From: an uncultured bacterium
Lineage (GTDB): Bacteria > Cyanobacteriota > Vampirovibrionia > Gastranaerophilales > Gastranaerophilaceae
Length of the DNA: 61,447 nucleotides
Assembly (NCBI GenBank): GCA_946636615.1
Contig: CAMPBE010000005.1
Coordinates: 1-61,447, forward strand
Direction of reading: 5' to 3'
In this document: positions 39,461 to 48,299 of the stretch, piece by piece
Numbering within the stretch: position 1 is the stretch's first letter
Layout of the letters: every line of letters begins with the position of its first letter
Program-made: the position numbers and the translations under genes
The notes under the pieces: model-generated
Told to the model about the DNA's origin: nothing
The model's input: the letters and a program-made list of their open reading frames with translations, nothing else
Databases searched by the model: none

Positions 39461-39982
39461 ATGCCGAATATGATAATTACAGCAGGTAAATTTAAAGGAC
39501 GAAACATCAAAGCGCCTGACGAAAATATAACAAGGCCAACACTTTCTAAGGTTAGAATGAGCGTATTTAACACATTACAAGCAATTTTGGAATTTGAAGG
39601 TAAATCTTTCCTTGACATGTATGCAGGTTCAGGCATTATGGGCTTGGAAGCTATATCAAGAGGATTTGACAAAGCCGTTGCAATCGAAAAAAATCCTAAA
39701 GTTGCCACCACTATTAAATCAAATTTTAAGAATTTTGAAAAATCTCCCAAATTGATTATCGGCGATAGCTTAAAAATAGCCTCAAATCTTGACGAAACTT
39801 TTGATGTAATATATATAGACCCACCATATTTTTCAGGAATTTATGAAAAAAGCCTCTCTGCAATAAAAAATATCAAAAAAGAAATAATTATTCTTGAACA
39901 TGTTACAGATGTTGATTTCAGCAATTTAGAAATAATCAAACAAAAAAAATACGGAGATAAATTCATTACTTTTTGTCGATAA
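39461..39982 (+). CDS. rsmD: 16S rRNA (guanine966-N2)-methyltransferase
   Basis: The 173-residue SAM-dependent methyltransferase has IITAGKFKGRNIKAP, RPTLSKVRMSVFNTL, the SAM motif FLDMYAGSGIMGLEAISRGF and the catalytic DPPY motif. A second Met three codons in is an equally possible start; no Shine-Dalgarno supports either. It is divergent from fixC and overlaps the convergent 202-residue gene by 17 bases. Confidence 0.94.
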   Translation: MPNMIITAGKFKGRNIKAPDENITRPTLSKVRMSVFNTLQAILEFEGKSFLDMYAGSGIMGLEAISRGFDKAVAIEKNPKVATTIKSNFKNFEKSPKLIIGDSLKIASNLDETFDVIYIDPPYFSGIYEKSLSAIKNIKKEIIILEHVTDVDFSNLEIIKQKKYGDKFITFCR

Positions 39983-40574
39983 CTTGTGCTATTTTTTCAG
40001 ACAGACTCACGGCAGGATAATATTCAGGAAGAATATGCAAACAGTCTGATAATGATTTTTGAGCCTTTTCATATTCCTTATTGTTAAAAAATATATATGC
40101 AAGCAAAAAATGCAGCTCGGGATCAGAGAAAAAATAATTTTTTGCTCTCTCAAGGAAAAACATACCTTGTTCTTCGTAACCATTGTTATACAACACTCTG
40201 CCTATAAATTTATGAACTTCTGGATTTATAGTAAACATAAAATCCGCATATCTTGCTATATTTTCAATGTAATTACCTTTATAATAAGTTATTAAAATAT
40301 TTAAATCGATTTCCAAAAAATTTCTTATGCAAAAATATGTAGGATACTCAGTTACATTACCTTCAATCAAAGATATCATAAATAACGCCCAAGATGCACG
40401 CACATCAGATTCCTTTATAGATAAAAAAATCTTTTTTGCTAGTTCTAAGTTATCGTTCAACAACATACAATAACCTAATTCAAGAGGATAACCGTTTTCG
40501 GCAAAAAAATGTTGGCAATCTTGAATTCGGTTCGTCAACATTTCTTCTTTTGCTTTTTTATAACATAAATTCAT
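39966..40574 (-). CDS. TPR-like protein
   Basis: A 202-residue all-helical protein with at least two TPR-like repeats in the C-terminal half (GRVLYNNGYEEQGMFFLERAKNYF and LLAYIFFNNKEYEKAQKSLSDCL). No signal peptide. It follows the Asn-rich TPR lipoprotein-type gene by three bases and likely works with it. Partner unknown. Confidence 0.7.
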   Translation of the reverse strand: MNLCYKKAKEEMLTNRIQDCQHFFAENGYPLELGYCMLLNDNLELAKKIFLSIKESDVRASWALFMISLIEGNVTEYPTYFCIRNFLEIDLNILITYYKGNYIENIARYADFMFTINPEVHKFIGRVLYNNGYEEQGMFFLERAKNYFFSDPELHFLLAYIFFNNKEYEKAQKSLSDCLHILPEYYPAVSLSEKIAQVIDKK

Positions 40575-40577
40575 AAA

Positions 40578-41603
40578 TTAATATCTGTTGTTATTGTTGT
40601 TACCAAAACTCATATCAGACATCATCGAGTTCATCAACATTGCTTGCATAAGTCTGGGATCAACATTCTTACCTTGTTGTGATTGAGCCATTAACAATGG
40701 AACCATATTCATCATACTATTGTTGTTATTATTATTTCCACCAAGCATCATACTCAATTCAGCCATCTGAGGATCTTGATATTGAGCAAGTTGAGCATAA
40801 GGATTGTTTTCTTGCCCGATTGTTACATTTACACCGGCATCTTTCAATGTTTTTATAGCACTTAAAATTTCCTCATCACTCACTTGAGCAACCTTATCAC
40901 TTTCTTCAATCGATGATTTGCTATTTTTATGATCAAATTCTCTAATTCGCTGAATATCATTGTTTTCAAGCTGTTCTTTCTTATTTATAGTTTGTCTGAA
41001 GTTGTTTAATTGTTTTTGTTTTACTTCATTGTTTAGACTTGGAGACAAGCCGTTACCATATGGTGATTTGATAAATTGATCCAATTCATCAGACTCTTCA
41101 ACTTGCTGTTCTTCTTCCTTGCAAGCAGGCCCATCAGTTAAGCAATCCCTTCCCTTTATGGCATATTCTGCTAAATATTGATTTGGATGCAATGTGAGAA
41201 CTTTTTCATAAGCCTCTACCGCTTCATCTTTCATATCCAAATGGGTATAAGCCATAGCCATGTAATAGTACGCTACAGAGTTCGACGGATCTTTCTTTGT
41301 TAATGAAAAAAGTTCTTGCAAACAGCCGGAATAATTTCCTGATTTATATTTTGCAATTGCACTTTTTATATTTGCATTCGGATAATAAATAGTATCCTTA
41401 TCAAGTTCAAAGCTTTTTGATGATGCATTTGAACCTACACCATTATTGTTTGATGAATTTATACTTTTTCCAGACGAACTTGCCCCTCCAATACTAATAG
41501 TACCGTCACTGTTTAATTTTGGAAGCTTGCTTATATCAGCACTTTGCACATATAATACTGAAAATAAAAATGTTACTGCTAATAATATTATTTTTTTGTT
41601 CAT
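40578..41603 (-). CDS. Exported TPR protein with Asn-rich tail
   Basis: A 341-residue protein with a signal peptide (about 21 residues). TPR repeats at about 78-150 (AIAKYKSGNYSGCLQELFSL, AYYYMAMAYTHLDMKDEAVEAYEKVL). The C-terminal third is rich in Asn, Met and Gln, with runs of six and four Asn, a low-complexity tail. Likely periplasmic and protein-binding. Operon with the 39966 gene. Confidence 0.7.
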   Translation of the reverse strand: MNKKIILLAVTFLFSVLYVQSADISKLPKLNSDGTISIGGASSSGKSINSSNNNGVGSNASSKSFELDKDTIYYPNANIKSAIAKYKSGNYSGCLQELFSLTKKDPSNSVAYYYMAMAYTHLDMKDEAVEAYEKVLTLHPNQYLAEYAIKGRDCLTDGPACKEEEQQVEESDELDQFIKSPYGNGLSPSLNNEVKQKQLNNFRQTINKKEQLENNDIQRIREFDHKNSKSSIEESDKVAQVSDEEILSAIKTLKDAGVNVTIGQENNPYAQLAQYQDPQMAELSMMLGGNNNNNNSMMNMVPLLMAQSQQGKNVDPRLMQAMLMNSMMSDMSFGNNNNNRY

Positions 41604-41705
41604 AATTCTACCCTCTAAGTTAATATTAATGTTTATTTTTCATAAATCAACTTCTATATTGATTATAGAACATTTTTTTCAAATATCATAATGTAAATAT
41701 ATGAT

Positions 41706-42251
41706 TTATCTCATAGCAAATTCACACCCACAATAATTTTGTCTATATAATCCTAATTCTTTTGATATTTTATTCGTCTTTAAGAAACCGTCTTTCTTTT
41801 TAAAATCTATTGATAAATAATTTATTCCCATATTTTTTGAAATTTTTTCACCAATAACAGACAACTTATTAAAATTTTTATGCGGACTAATAACAATTGA
41901 TGTTGTAAATGCACATGCATCAATAGATTTTGCAAATTCCGCAGTTTTTTTAAGTCTCAATTCAAAACATTTATCGCACCTTAAGCCCTTTTCTGGTTCA
42001 CTTTCAAATCCCTTAACATAGTCATAATATTCCTTAGGATTATACTCTGCTTCAACCAATTCAACATCAAAATGTTTACACAAAGTTCTTTCTGCCTCCA
42101 AACGCTTTAAATACTCTTCTTGAGGATAAATATTTGGATTACAAAAGTACACCACAACCTCATAACCAAAATCCTTGAGATAAGATATTGGATATCCTGA
42201 GCATATAGCACAACAAGCATGCAAAACTATTTTATTTTTCTTCTGCTCCAT
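41706..42251 (-). CDS. queH: Epoxyqueuosine reductase QueH
   Basis: The 181-residue enzyme carries out the last step of queuosine formation. Cys motifs: HACCAICSGYP, LRCDKCFELRL and YCGCEF, which together hold the iron-sulfur cluster and active Cys. Start chosen at ATG 42251 inside the end of the VKOR gene; the ATG at 42272 would add seven residues unlike QueH. The overlap of 20 bases indicates coupling with the VKOR-DsbA gene. Confidence 0.93.
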   Translation of the reverse strand: MEQKKNKIVLHACCAICSGYPISYLKDFGYEVVVYFCNPNIYPQEEYLKRLEAERTLCKHFDVELVEAEYNPKEYYDYVKGFESEPEKGLRCDKCFELRLKKTAEFAKSIDACAFTTSIVISPHKNFNKLSVIGEKISKNMGINYLSIDFKKKDGFLKTNKISKELGLYRQNYCGCEFAMR

Positions 42252-43416
42252 ACATTTTCGCCCACTCAACAAATTCCGGATATGTTTTCACTCCCATTCT
42301 TGTCTCATCATTAATCATTGTTGTAGGAGTTCCAATTATACCTTTGCTATTTGCTTCATCTATTTGTTTTTCAAGCTCTTGATAAGTTTCTATGCTGTTT
42401 GCATCAACTTGTAACTTATTTAAATCAAAAACTTTTTTCTTTTCAGCTAATCTGATTATCTCAGCTTCTGTTTTTGGCCTATTCTCAAACAGTAAATTAT
42501 TCATGTCCCAAAGATACCCTTGCTTCTCGGCGGCAATAGCATATTTTGCAGCAAGACATGCACCTTCATGCATTTGAGCAGAAATATAGACATTGCACTC
42601 CTTATCAAGAGGTAAATTCTTATGAACAATTTGGACACCTTTTAATTTTGCAGCCAATTTATGCATCATGGCATTATGAACATAACATATAGGACATTGA
42701 TAATCTGAATAAACATATACCCTAACTTTTGGATTTGTATCGCCAAGAATATTTCCGCTTACTGCATATTTTACTTTCTTTGCTCTAAACTCTTTGTATT
42801 TTTGCATATTCTTAACTTGAGGTGCAAATTTCAAACTTGTAGCTGTATACGTCAAAAATCCACCAGCAACAACCAAAACTGCAATTAAAGCTATAAGATA
42901 TTTTTTTATTTTAACAGCATCCAAAAAGTCAAAGAAGCTTTGTTTAATTGCACTGACAAATCCGCCATTTTTAAAATCAACAGCAACACAACCTATACAA
43001 AAATTCAAAATATATGTAAAAGCACATAATACACAGAGTTTCTGTATTTCAAAAAGACTTAAACAAAGCAATACCATTGAAATTGCAAATGAAATTAAAC
43101 CTAAAGAAGCAATGTAAGCCAACGGATTTTTAAATACTTCTAAAAATTTTAAAAACTTTATATTTTTCAATTTGTCGACATAAAGCATTAATAAGACAAA
43201 TGCATAGAAGAACATTCCCCAATATGCTAAAGGCACTCCAAAAAATTGAGATTCTGAAGTCCTTGCAATACCATCACAATCGATAAACTCTGACACTGAA
43301 CAAAAACTAGACAGAGCATAAGGATTAAAATTAGCATTGTAATATATATAAGCCAAATCAATAGTTGTAATAAAACCTATAAGTGCCAAAACAGCAATAG
43401 AAATCTTTTTCTTCAT
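42232..43416 (-). CDS. VKOR-DsbA fusion (disulfide-forming system)
   Basis: A 394-residue fusion. The N-terminal VKOR domain has about five membrane helices with Cys pairs C39/C47 and C128-x2-C131. A membrane helix (about 172-190) leads to a periplasmic thioredoxin-like domain with C241-P-I-C244 and the cis-Pro loop IIGTPTT. It makes disulfides in exported proteins, passing electrons to quinone. Cyanobacteria carry a similar VKOR-thioredoxin fusion; here the partner looks DsbA-like (CPxC). The neighbouring queH is unrelated in function. Confidence 0.9.
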   Translation of the reverse strand: MKKKISIAVLALIGFITTIDLAYIYYNANFNPYALSSFCSVSEFIDCDGIARTSESQFFGVPLAYWGMFFYAFVLLMLYVDKLKNIKFLKFLEVFKNPLAYIASLGLISFAISMVLLCLSLFEIQKLCVLCAFTYILNFCIGCVAVDFKNGGFVSAIKQSFFDFLDAVKIKKYLIALIAVLVVAGGFLTYTATSLKFAPQVKNMQKYKEFRAKKVKYAVSGNILGDTNPKVRVYVYSDYQCPICYVHNAMMHKLAAKLKGVQIVHKNLPLDKECNVYISAQMHEGACLAAKYAIAAEKQGYLWDMNNLLFENRPKTEAEIIRLAEKKKVFDLNKLQVDANSIETYQELEKQIDEANSKGIIGTPTTMINDETRMGVKTYPEFVEWAKMYGAEEK

Positions 43417-43557
43417 AGCTTTCTCCTTAGTTTTTATAATACAATTTTATAAATTATAAATCAATAGCAAAAATATGAATAAAGTTATAATACTTTAAGA
43501 CAATAATTATATTGTTTAAATGAGTATTTATTATATAATATTTTTGGAGAGTTAGCT

Positions 43558-44298
43558 TTGAAAAATAATATTTATAATAAATTTATTAATAAAATTCTTG
43601 ATTTCCCATTATGGATAAAACAAATTTTGTATCTCCAATTGGCAAAGGATATGCAGAGTAATTTTTGCGAAAAGATTCTAAAAAACAATAACAATATTTT
43701 TGTAACATATTCTCCAATTTTGACATATAAAGGACAAAAAGAGCTTACAGATAAAAGCTGCGGATTTGACAGTAATTTGTACAATTTTTTGCAAAGTTGT
43801 TTAGACGGATGTAATTTAGTAGAAATTTCTGCAAATACATTTTTATCGTTAGAAGAAGTTACTAAAATTTTTGAATTCTGCTTAGAACAGGAATTTATAG
43901 AAAAACCGAAAGAAAATGATCTATTTGCTATTATAAGATATTTATCAGGAAAATTAAGATTGGGTGAATATTTACAACAAATTGGAATGCTTAACGAGCA
44001 ACAACTTACAGAAACTATCAATCTTGCAAAAAATCAAAATGAACAAAAATTTGGTGAAATATTAATCAAAAACAATTACGTTAAACCTGAAGATTTGAAA
44101 GCAATATTAATATTAAAATCAGAAGCTCAAAAAAGATTTGTACTTGATTGTAACAACCTGCCTGAAGCTGATTTAAAATGCATTGACGAAAATCAAAAAA
44201 TTCAAAACGAAATTTCTAAACTAAAAGATGAAAACAAAAAATTAAAAAATAAGATGGATAATCTTTTGGAGCTTTTAAAACAAAATGATTCATTCTGA
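43558..44298 (+). CDS. GspE/PilB N-terminal-like (MshEN) protein with coiled coil
   Basis: A 246-residue protein starting at TTG 43558, preceded by TTGGAGAG at good spacing. Residues about 133-188 form an MshEN-like unit: LGEYLQQIGMLNEQQLTETI then FGEILIKNNYVKPEDLKAIL. Such domains bind c-di-GMP in PilB-like ATPases, but here no ATPase follows. The C-terminal 40 residues are a Lys/Glu/Asn coiled coil. It overlaps the asparaginase gene by 14 bases. It may be a regulatory adaptor for type IV pilus or secretion; that is inference from the domain. Confidence 0.7.
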   Translation: MKNNIYNKFINKILDFPLWIKQILYLQLAKDMQSNFCEKILKNNNNIFVTYSPILTYKGQKELTDKSCGFDSNLYNFLQSCLDGCNLVEISANTFLSLEEVTKIFEFCLEQEFIEKPKENDLFAIIRYLSGKLRLGEYLQQIGMLNEQQLTETINLAKNQNEQKFGEILIKNNYVKPEDLKAILILKSEAQKRFVLDCNNLPEADLKCIDENQKIQNEISKLKDENKKLKNKMDNLLELLKQNDSF

Positions 44299-45244
44299 TT
44301 TACATCCTGAAATATTAGTAAAATATAACAGAAACGGACTTATTGAACAAGAACACATGGGGTTTGTGGTACTTGCCAATAAAGAAAGGGCTTTTGATTT
44401 TGTTGGCGATTCAAGAAATTACCCGTTTTATTTACGTTCATGTGCAAAGCCTTTGCAAGCAAGCCTTCTTATAGATTATGGAATGGATGAATTCTATAAA
44501 ATGACTGAAGAAGAAATTGCACTATGTTGTGCTTCTCATGCCGGAGAAAAAATTCATACCGATATTGCAGAAAGATTATTAAATAAAATCGGACTTGAAG
44601 AAAAAAACTTGAGATGCGGCTTGCATAAACCTTTATCAAAAACTCGTCAGGCAGAAATGCTTATTAACAAAGAGCCGGTAACACAATTACATAACAATTG
44701 CTCAGGCAAGCACATAATGATGCTTGGGTTATGCAGAATGAAAAATTGGGATCTTGAAACATACTACCAGCAAGAACATCCGTTACAAATTGCCATTAAA
44801 AATAAAATATATGAATTGTGTAATGTTAAACATAATTACCCAATGACAACTGATGGTTGTGGTGTTCCGATAGTTTCCATGCCATTAGAAAATATGCTGA
44901 TGGGATATTTAAATTTATTCTGTAATTCTAAATATAAAAAAATAAAAAATGCATTTTTAAATAATCCGTATATAATAGGCGGAGAGGACAGAACCGATAC
45001 TTTTGTTATACAGAATTCGAAAGGAATAATTGCAAAAGTCGGAGCCGGCGGTTTGTGCATTGTTGTTAATACAGAAACAGAAGAAGCGTTTGTCGTAAAG
45101 ATTTCTGACAGCGATATGCGTGCCAGAGAGTTAGTTGTTTGTCAAATTCTAAATAACTTAAAATGGGCAGACATAAAGATTGACAAAACAATAAAAACAT
45201 TACACGGCGATACTGTTGGGGAAATTGAAATTAAAGCGTATTAA
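44285..45244 (+). CDS. L-asparaginase (Rhizobium etli type, PF06089)
   Basis: A 319-residue enzyme hydrolysing asparagine to aspartate. Signatures: LRSCAKPLQA (active Ser/Lys region), ALCCASHAGE, HNNCSGKHIMML and TTDGCGVPIVSMPL, then KVGAGGL. This is the thermolabile R. etli-like family, not the classical type I/II. It overlaps the MshEN gene by 14 bases and converges with upp with a 14-base overlap. Confidence 0.93.
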   Translation: MIHSDLHPEILVKYNRNGLIEQEHMGFVVLANKERAFDFVGDSRNYPFYLRSCAKPLQASLLIDYGMDEFYKMTEEEIALCCASHAGEKIHTDIAERLLNKIGLEEKNLRCGLHKPLSKTRQAEMLINKEPVTQLHNNCSGKHIMMLGLCRMKNWDLETYYQQEHPLQIAIKNKIYELCNVKHNYPMTTDGCGVPIVSMPLENMLMGYLNLFCNSKYKKIKNAFLNNPYIIGGEDRTDTFVIQNSKGIIAKVGAGGLCIVVNTETEEAFVVKISDSDMRARELVVCQILNNLKWADIKIDKTIKTLHGDTVGEIEIKAY

Positions 45245-45878
45245 AAATTCTGTCTCCTGCATCGCCCATGCCCGGCACAATATAACCTTTTTCATTTAAA
45301 TGGTCATCAATTGCCGCAGCAATTATTTCAACATTAGGATAATTTGTATGAATATTTTCGATACCCTGAGGTGCGCAAATTATACACAAACATTTTATGT
45401 TTTCCTGAGGAATACCTTTGTCTGCATATAGTTTAATCGCTTCTAATAATGAATTACCTGTTGCAAGCATAGGATCTGTAATATAAACATAAAATTTTTC
45501 AGGATTTTTGGCTTCCATTGGAACTTTATTGTAATACCATATTGGCTTTAATGTTTCTTCATCTCTGTACATACCTATATGACGTATTGTAGCTTGAGGC
45601 AAAATATCAATTGCCTCATCCGTAAAAATAAGTCCTGCACGCAATATAGGAGAAATTATTAGATTTATATCCGGATCTACTGTTTTTGCTTTGAATGTGG
45701 CCAAAGGAGTAGTAACGTCTCTTTCTACAAGAGGCAAATTCTTGGCAGCCTCATATAATAGGCATCTTGTAATTTTTCTTGTTGCGATACGTACCCCTTG
45801 ACTATCAGTATTTTTGTCTCGCATTGTGCAAAGATTTAAAAGTACAACAGGATTGTCAATAACCTTCACATTATTCAT
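45231..45878 (-). CDS. upp: Uracil phosphoribosyltransferase
   Basis: The 215-residue salvage enzyme forms UMP from uracil and PRPP. Motifs: VIDNPVVLLNLCTMRDKNT, ILRAGLIFTDE, the PRPP loop YITDPMLATGNSL and the C-terminal GYIVPGMGDAGDRIFNT. SD GAGGAGAAA. It overlaps the end of the MCE-domain gene by eight bases. Confidence 0.96.
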   Translation of the reverse strand: MNNVKVIDNPVVLLNLCTMRDKNTDSQGVRIATRKITRCLLYEAAKNLPLVERDVTTPLATFKAKTVDPDINLIISPILRAGLIFTDEAIDILPQATIRHIGMYRDEETLKPIWYYNKVPMEAKNPEKFYVYITDPMLATGNSLLEAIKLYADKGIPQENIKCLCIICAPQGIENIHTNYPNVEIIAAAIDDHLNEKGYIVPGMGDAGDRIFNTL

Positions 45879-46464
45879 TATCTTTTCTCCTCAATTTTTG
45901 CATTATTGCGTCAGCCTGAATCATGTTTTGTTCAATTGCTTGAGTATCAATTCCCTTTTTAATATCAAACACACCTGTTTCATTAGCAAATGTAGATGTT
46001 TTTACGATTATAGAGTTAATTTTTGAAAACATGTCATTTAAAAGAGATAGCGAATCAGATAACCTTACAGGATCCTCTGCTAAAATAATTTTACCTGTTG
46101 CCAATGATTCTTTTGTTGGAGGATAAATTTCTAATGATTTAGACCCACCCATCCCTGCAAATTCAACAGTAGCAATTGAACCTTTTGGAAGTACTATATC
46201 TTTATCGGTTATAACAAATTTTAAATAAACTCTATCATATAAAATCTTAATTTTATCAATATAACCGATTTCTACTCCCAAAAATTTCACAGGAGAACCT
46301 ACAACCAAACCATCCACATCCGGCAAAAATATTTGATATGTTACGAGTTTTTTTGCTTCATGACGCTGATAAATTTTTATCCCTGCGATACAAAAGCACA
46401 ATATCATAAACCATATAATAAATTCATACCATGCAAATTTTCTTACTTCTTCAAATTTACTCAT
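45871..46464 (-). CDS. MlaD-family (MCE) lipid-transport protein
   Basis: A 197-residue protein with an N-terminal TM (about 12-30) and an MCE domain (about 40-115; QIFLPDVDGLVVGSPVKFLGVEIGYIDKI, GSIATVEFAGMGGSKSLEIYPP). MCE proteins move phospholipids between membranes. Start chosen at ATG 46464: a longer frame reaches 46575 but would overlap the divergent rpoZ start, and TATAAT (46471-46476) ends six bases before this ATG with no Shine-Dalgarno, pointing to a leaderless message. Confidence 0.85.
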   Translation of the reverse strand: MSKFEEVRKFAWYEFIIWFMILCFCIAGIKIYQRHEAKKLVTYQIFLPDVDGLVVGSPVKFLGVEIGYIDKIKILYDRVYLKFVITDKDIVLPKGSIATVEFAGMGGSKSLEIYPPTKESLATGKIILAEDPVRLSDSLSLLNDMFSKINSIIVKTSTFANETGVFDIKKGIDTQAIEQNMIQADAIMQKLRRKDNE

Positions 46465-46470
46465 ATGCAG

Positions 46471-46476
46471 ATTATA
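46471..46476 (-). promoter_or_regulatory. -10 box of the MCE gene, leaderless-type
   Basis: TATAAT on the minus strand, preceded by TG, ends six bases before the ATG at 46464. The -35 is weak. Confidence 0.55.
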
Positions 46477-46563
46477 CAATAATTTATAAATTTTTGCCAC
46501 TTGATAAAATTTTTTGTGTATAATAGAATTAAGAAATAAATGAAATAAAGAGGTAAATTTACT

Positions 46564-46806
46564 ATGATGGATCAAATAATTAGAGTTGCATGGGATTTGA
46601 ATGAAAATACAGAAAACAGATACCAGCTTGTATATGAAATTGCAGAATTAGCAAAAAAATTAGTTGATGAAAACCAAGCTAAGAAAGCTCACGATGATTT
46701 TAATTTTGAAGAAAATTTTGATACAACTTACAAAAAAGAAAATCCTGTTGAGCATGCTATTATGGTTAAGGCAGCAGAAGCTGATGATGACAGATTAGTT
46801 GGTTAG
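46564..46806 (+). CDS. rpoZ: RNA polymerase omega subunit (divergent, cyanobacterial-like)
   Basis: An 80-residue protein with the omega pattern NRYQLVYEIAELAKKLVD, and later NPVEHAIMVKAAE, ending in DRLVG, which aligns with the cyanobacterial RpoZ end KPVIRAIIEMSDEL...IIG. The middle acidic insert (FNFEENFDTTYKKE) is unlike usual omega. SD AGAGGT. It is followed by a strong terminator. Confidence 0.6.
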   Translation: MMDQIIRVAWDLNENTENRYQLVYEIAELAKKLVDENQAKKAHDDFNFEENFDTTYKKENPVEHAIMVKAAEADDDRLVG

Positions 46807-46813
46807 TTACAAT

Positions 46814-46842
46814 TTGATAAAATATAAAATAAATGTTATAAA
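46814..46842 (+). promoter_or_regulatory. Promoter of punA overlapping the rpoZ terminator
   Basis: TTGATA (46814-46819), a 17-base spacer and TATAAA (46837-46842). The predicted start near 46849 lies inside the left arm of the terminator hairpin at 46840-46870, so transcripts from here cannot form it. Confidence 0.55.
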
Positions 46843-46870
46843 AAAGTTAGAGTAAAACTCTAACTTTTTT
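46840..46870 (+). terminator. Rho-independent terminator between rpoZ and punA
   Basis: A 13-bp perfect stem (46840-46852 with 46858-46870), a five-base loop TAAAA and a T run at its 3' arm. It directly precedes the GTAGGAGG ribosome binding site of punA. Confidence 0.8.
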
Positions 46871-46883
46871 AGTAGGAGGTTAT

Positions 46884-47675
46884 ATGGAAAATACTATTAA
46901 ATATATTAATGAAAAAACTAATAATTTTAAACCTGAAATAGCAATAATCCTTGGCTCCGGTTTGGGAGAACTTGCCGATGAATACTCTGATATTGTTATA
47001 CCCTATAGTGATATTCCAAATTTTGCGAAATCTTCAGTAAAAGGACATAAAGGTAATTTAGTTTTTGCGGAAATAAAAGGTAAAAAAATTGTCATGATGC
47101 AAGGCAGAAACCATTTTTATGAAGGTCATAAAATGTCTGAGATTACTTTTCCTATAAAAGTTTTCAAAAAACTTGGCATAAAAACGCTTATTCTGACAAA
47201 TGCAGCCGGAGCTGTTAATACAACCTTCAAACCTGCAGATTTGATGATTATAACAGATCACATAAATAATTTGGGAACAAACCCACTTATCGGACCTAAT
47301 GATGACGATTTTGGAACAAGATTTCCTGATATGAGTGAAGTTTATGATAAATCTTTAATTGAGCTTGCGGAAAAATGTGCTAATAAACTGAATATCGATA
47401 TTCAAAAAGGTATTTATTGGGCAAATTCAGGACCTTCTTACGAGACACCGGCCGAAACAAATTTAATAAGAATTCTTGGCGGAGATGCAGTTGGAATGTC
47501 AACAGTTCCTGAAGCTATTGTTGCTAACTACTGCGGTATGAAAATCTTGGGAATTAGTTGTATAACAAATTCTGCAAGCTCAGAAAAGCTTTCACATGAA
47601 GAAGTTATTGAAGCAGCAAACAAAGCAAAAATAAAATTCAAATCACTTATATTAGAAGTAATTTCTAATATTTAA
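46884..47675 (+). CDS. punA: Purine-nucleoside phosphorylase
   Basis: The 263-residue trimeric-type PNP phosphorolyses inosine and guanosine. Motifs: IILGSGLGELAD, VKGHKGNLVFAE, MQGRNHFYEGH, LTNAAGAVN, TDHINNLGTNPL, GPSYETPAE and AVGMSTVPEAIVA. Length is normal. SD GGAGGT at ideal spacing, lying right after the terminator. Confidence 0.96.
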   Translation: MENTIKYINEKTNNFKPEIAIILGSGLGELADEYSDIVIPYSDIPNFAKSSVKGHKGNLVFAEIKGKKIVMMQGRNHFYEGHKMSEITFPIKVFKKLGIKTLILTNAAGAVNTTFKPADLMIITDHINNLGTNPLIGPNDDDFGTRFPDMSEVYDKSLIELAEKCANKLNIDIQKGIYWANSGPSYETPAETNLIRILGGDAVGMSTVPEAIVANYCGMKILGISCITNSASSEKLSHEEVIEAANKAKIKFKSLILEVISNI

Positions 47676-47678
47676 AAA

Positions 47679-48164
47679 TTATTCACCGTACTTGCTAATT
47701 TCAATAAAATAATTTTCTAATGCTAAATAGCCCCTGTATATTTCATTAGAAATAGTTGCATAGCTTGTTGCAATGATATATTTTAACTCTTTTGTTCTAA
47801 TTTCCAAAATAGCATCAGAATCTTCTCTCAAAGATTCATCCGCAGACAAAGCCCACTGTTGTAATAACGCCAATTCATCATACATTTGTTTAACTGTAGT
47901 ATATTCCAACGTATTAAAATCATATTTTGCAAGTAAAGCTTTTTCAACTTTTGTAATTCTTGGCATAACTGCTTGGAATTTGAACACACGTTTTACAATA
48001 ACATAATTATCAGCTATCTTTTTATGAGAATATGGAATTATATTTTTAGCAAGCAAGGCAGCATACGAACGAGAAGTAAAAACTTCATCTTCTCTTGAAA
48101 AGGCACTTCTTGAAGTTATATCAAAATTTGATTTTTTTTCTATTAAATCTTCAGGCATCGACAC
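47679..48164 (-). CDS. Hypothetical soluble helical protein
   Basis: A 161-residue protein with mostly helical character; N-terminal Ser/Arg-rich stretch (SRSAFSREDEVFTSRSY), then long helices to the C-terminus. No signal peptide or known domain. It converges with punA three bases apart. Function unknown. Confidence 0.6.
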   Translation of the reverse strand: MSMPEDLIEKKSNFDITSRSAFSREDEVFTSRSYAALLAKNIIPYSHKKIADNYVIVKRVFKFQAVMPRITKVEKALLAKYDFNTLEYTTVKQMYDELALLQQWALSADESLREDSDAILEIRTKELKYIIATSYATISNEIYRGYLALENYFIEISKYGE

Positions 48165-48252
48165 CCCTACTCCTCATTATTCTTTTCTAAATAATAAAAT
48201 AATCAAACATTATTGTCATGTTATATTGTCAAGATTTTTACATGATTTAACA

Positions 48253-48283
48253 ATAAAAAAGCCGCTATATAAATAGCGGCTTT
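48253..48283 (-). terminator. Rho-independent terminator of speD
   Basis: A 10-bp stem (AAAGCCGCTA at 48258-48267 with TAGCGGCTTT at 48274-48283) followed on the minus strand by a T run, just after the speD stop. Confidence 0.8.
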
Positions 48284-48299
48284 CATATTGTTTAATAAA

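Noticed and set aside
46465-46575. N-terminal extension of the MCE protein to 46575
   Set aside because: It would overlap the start of divergent rpoZ, and a -10 box lies inside it just before the better start at 46464.
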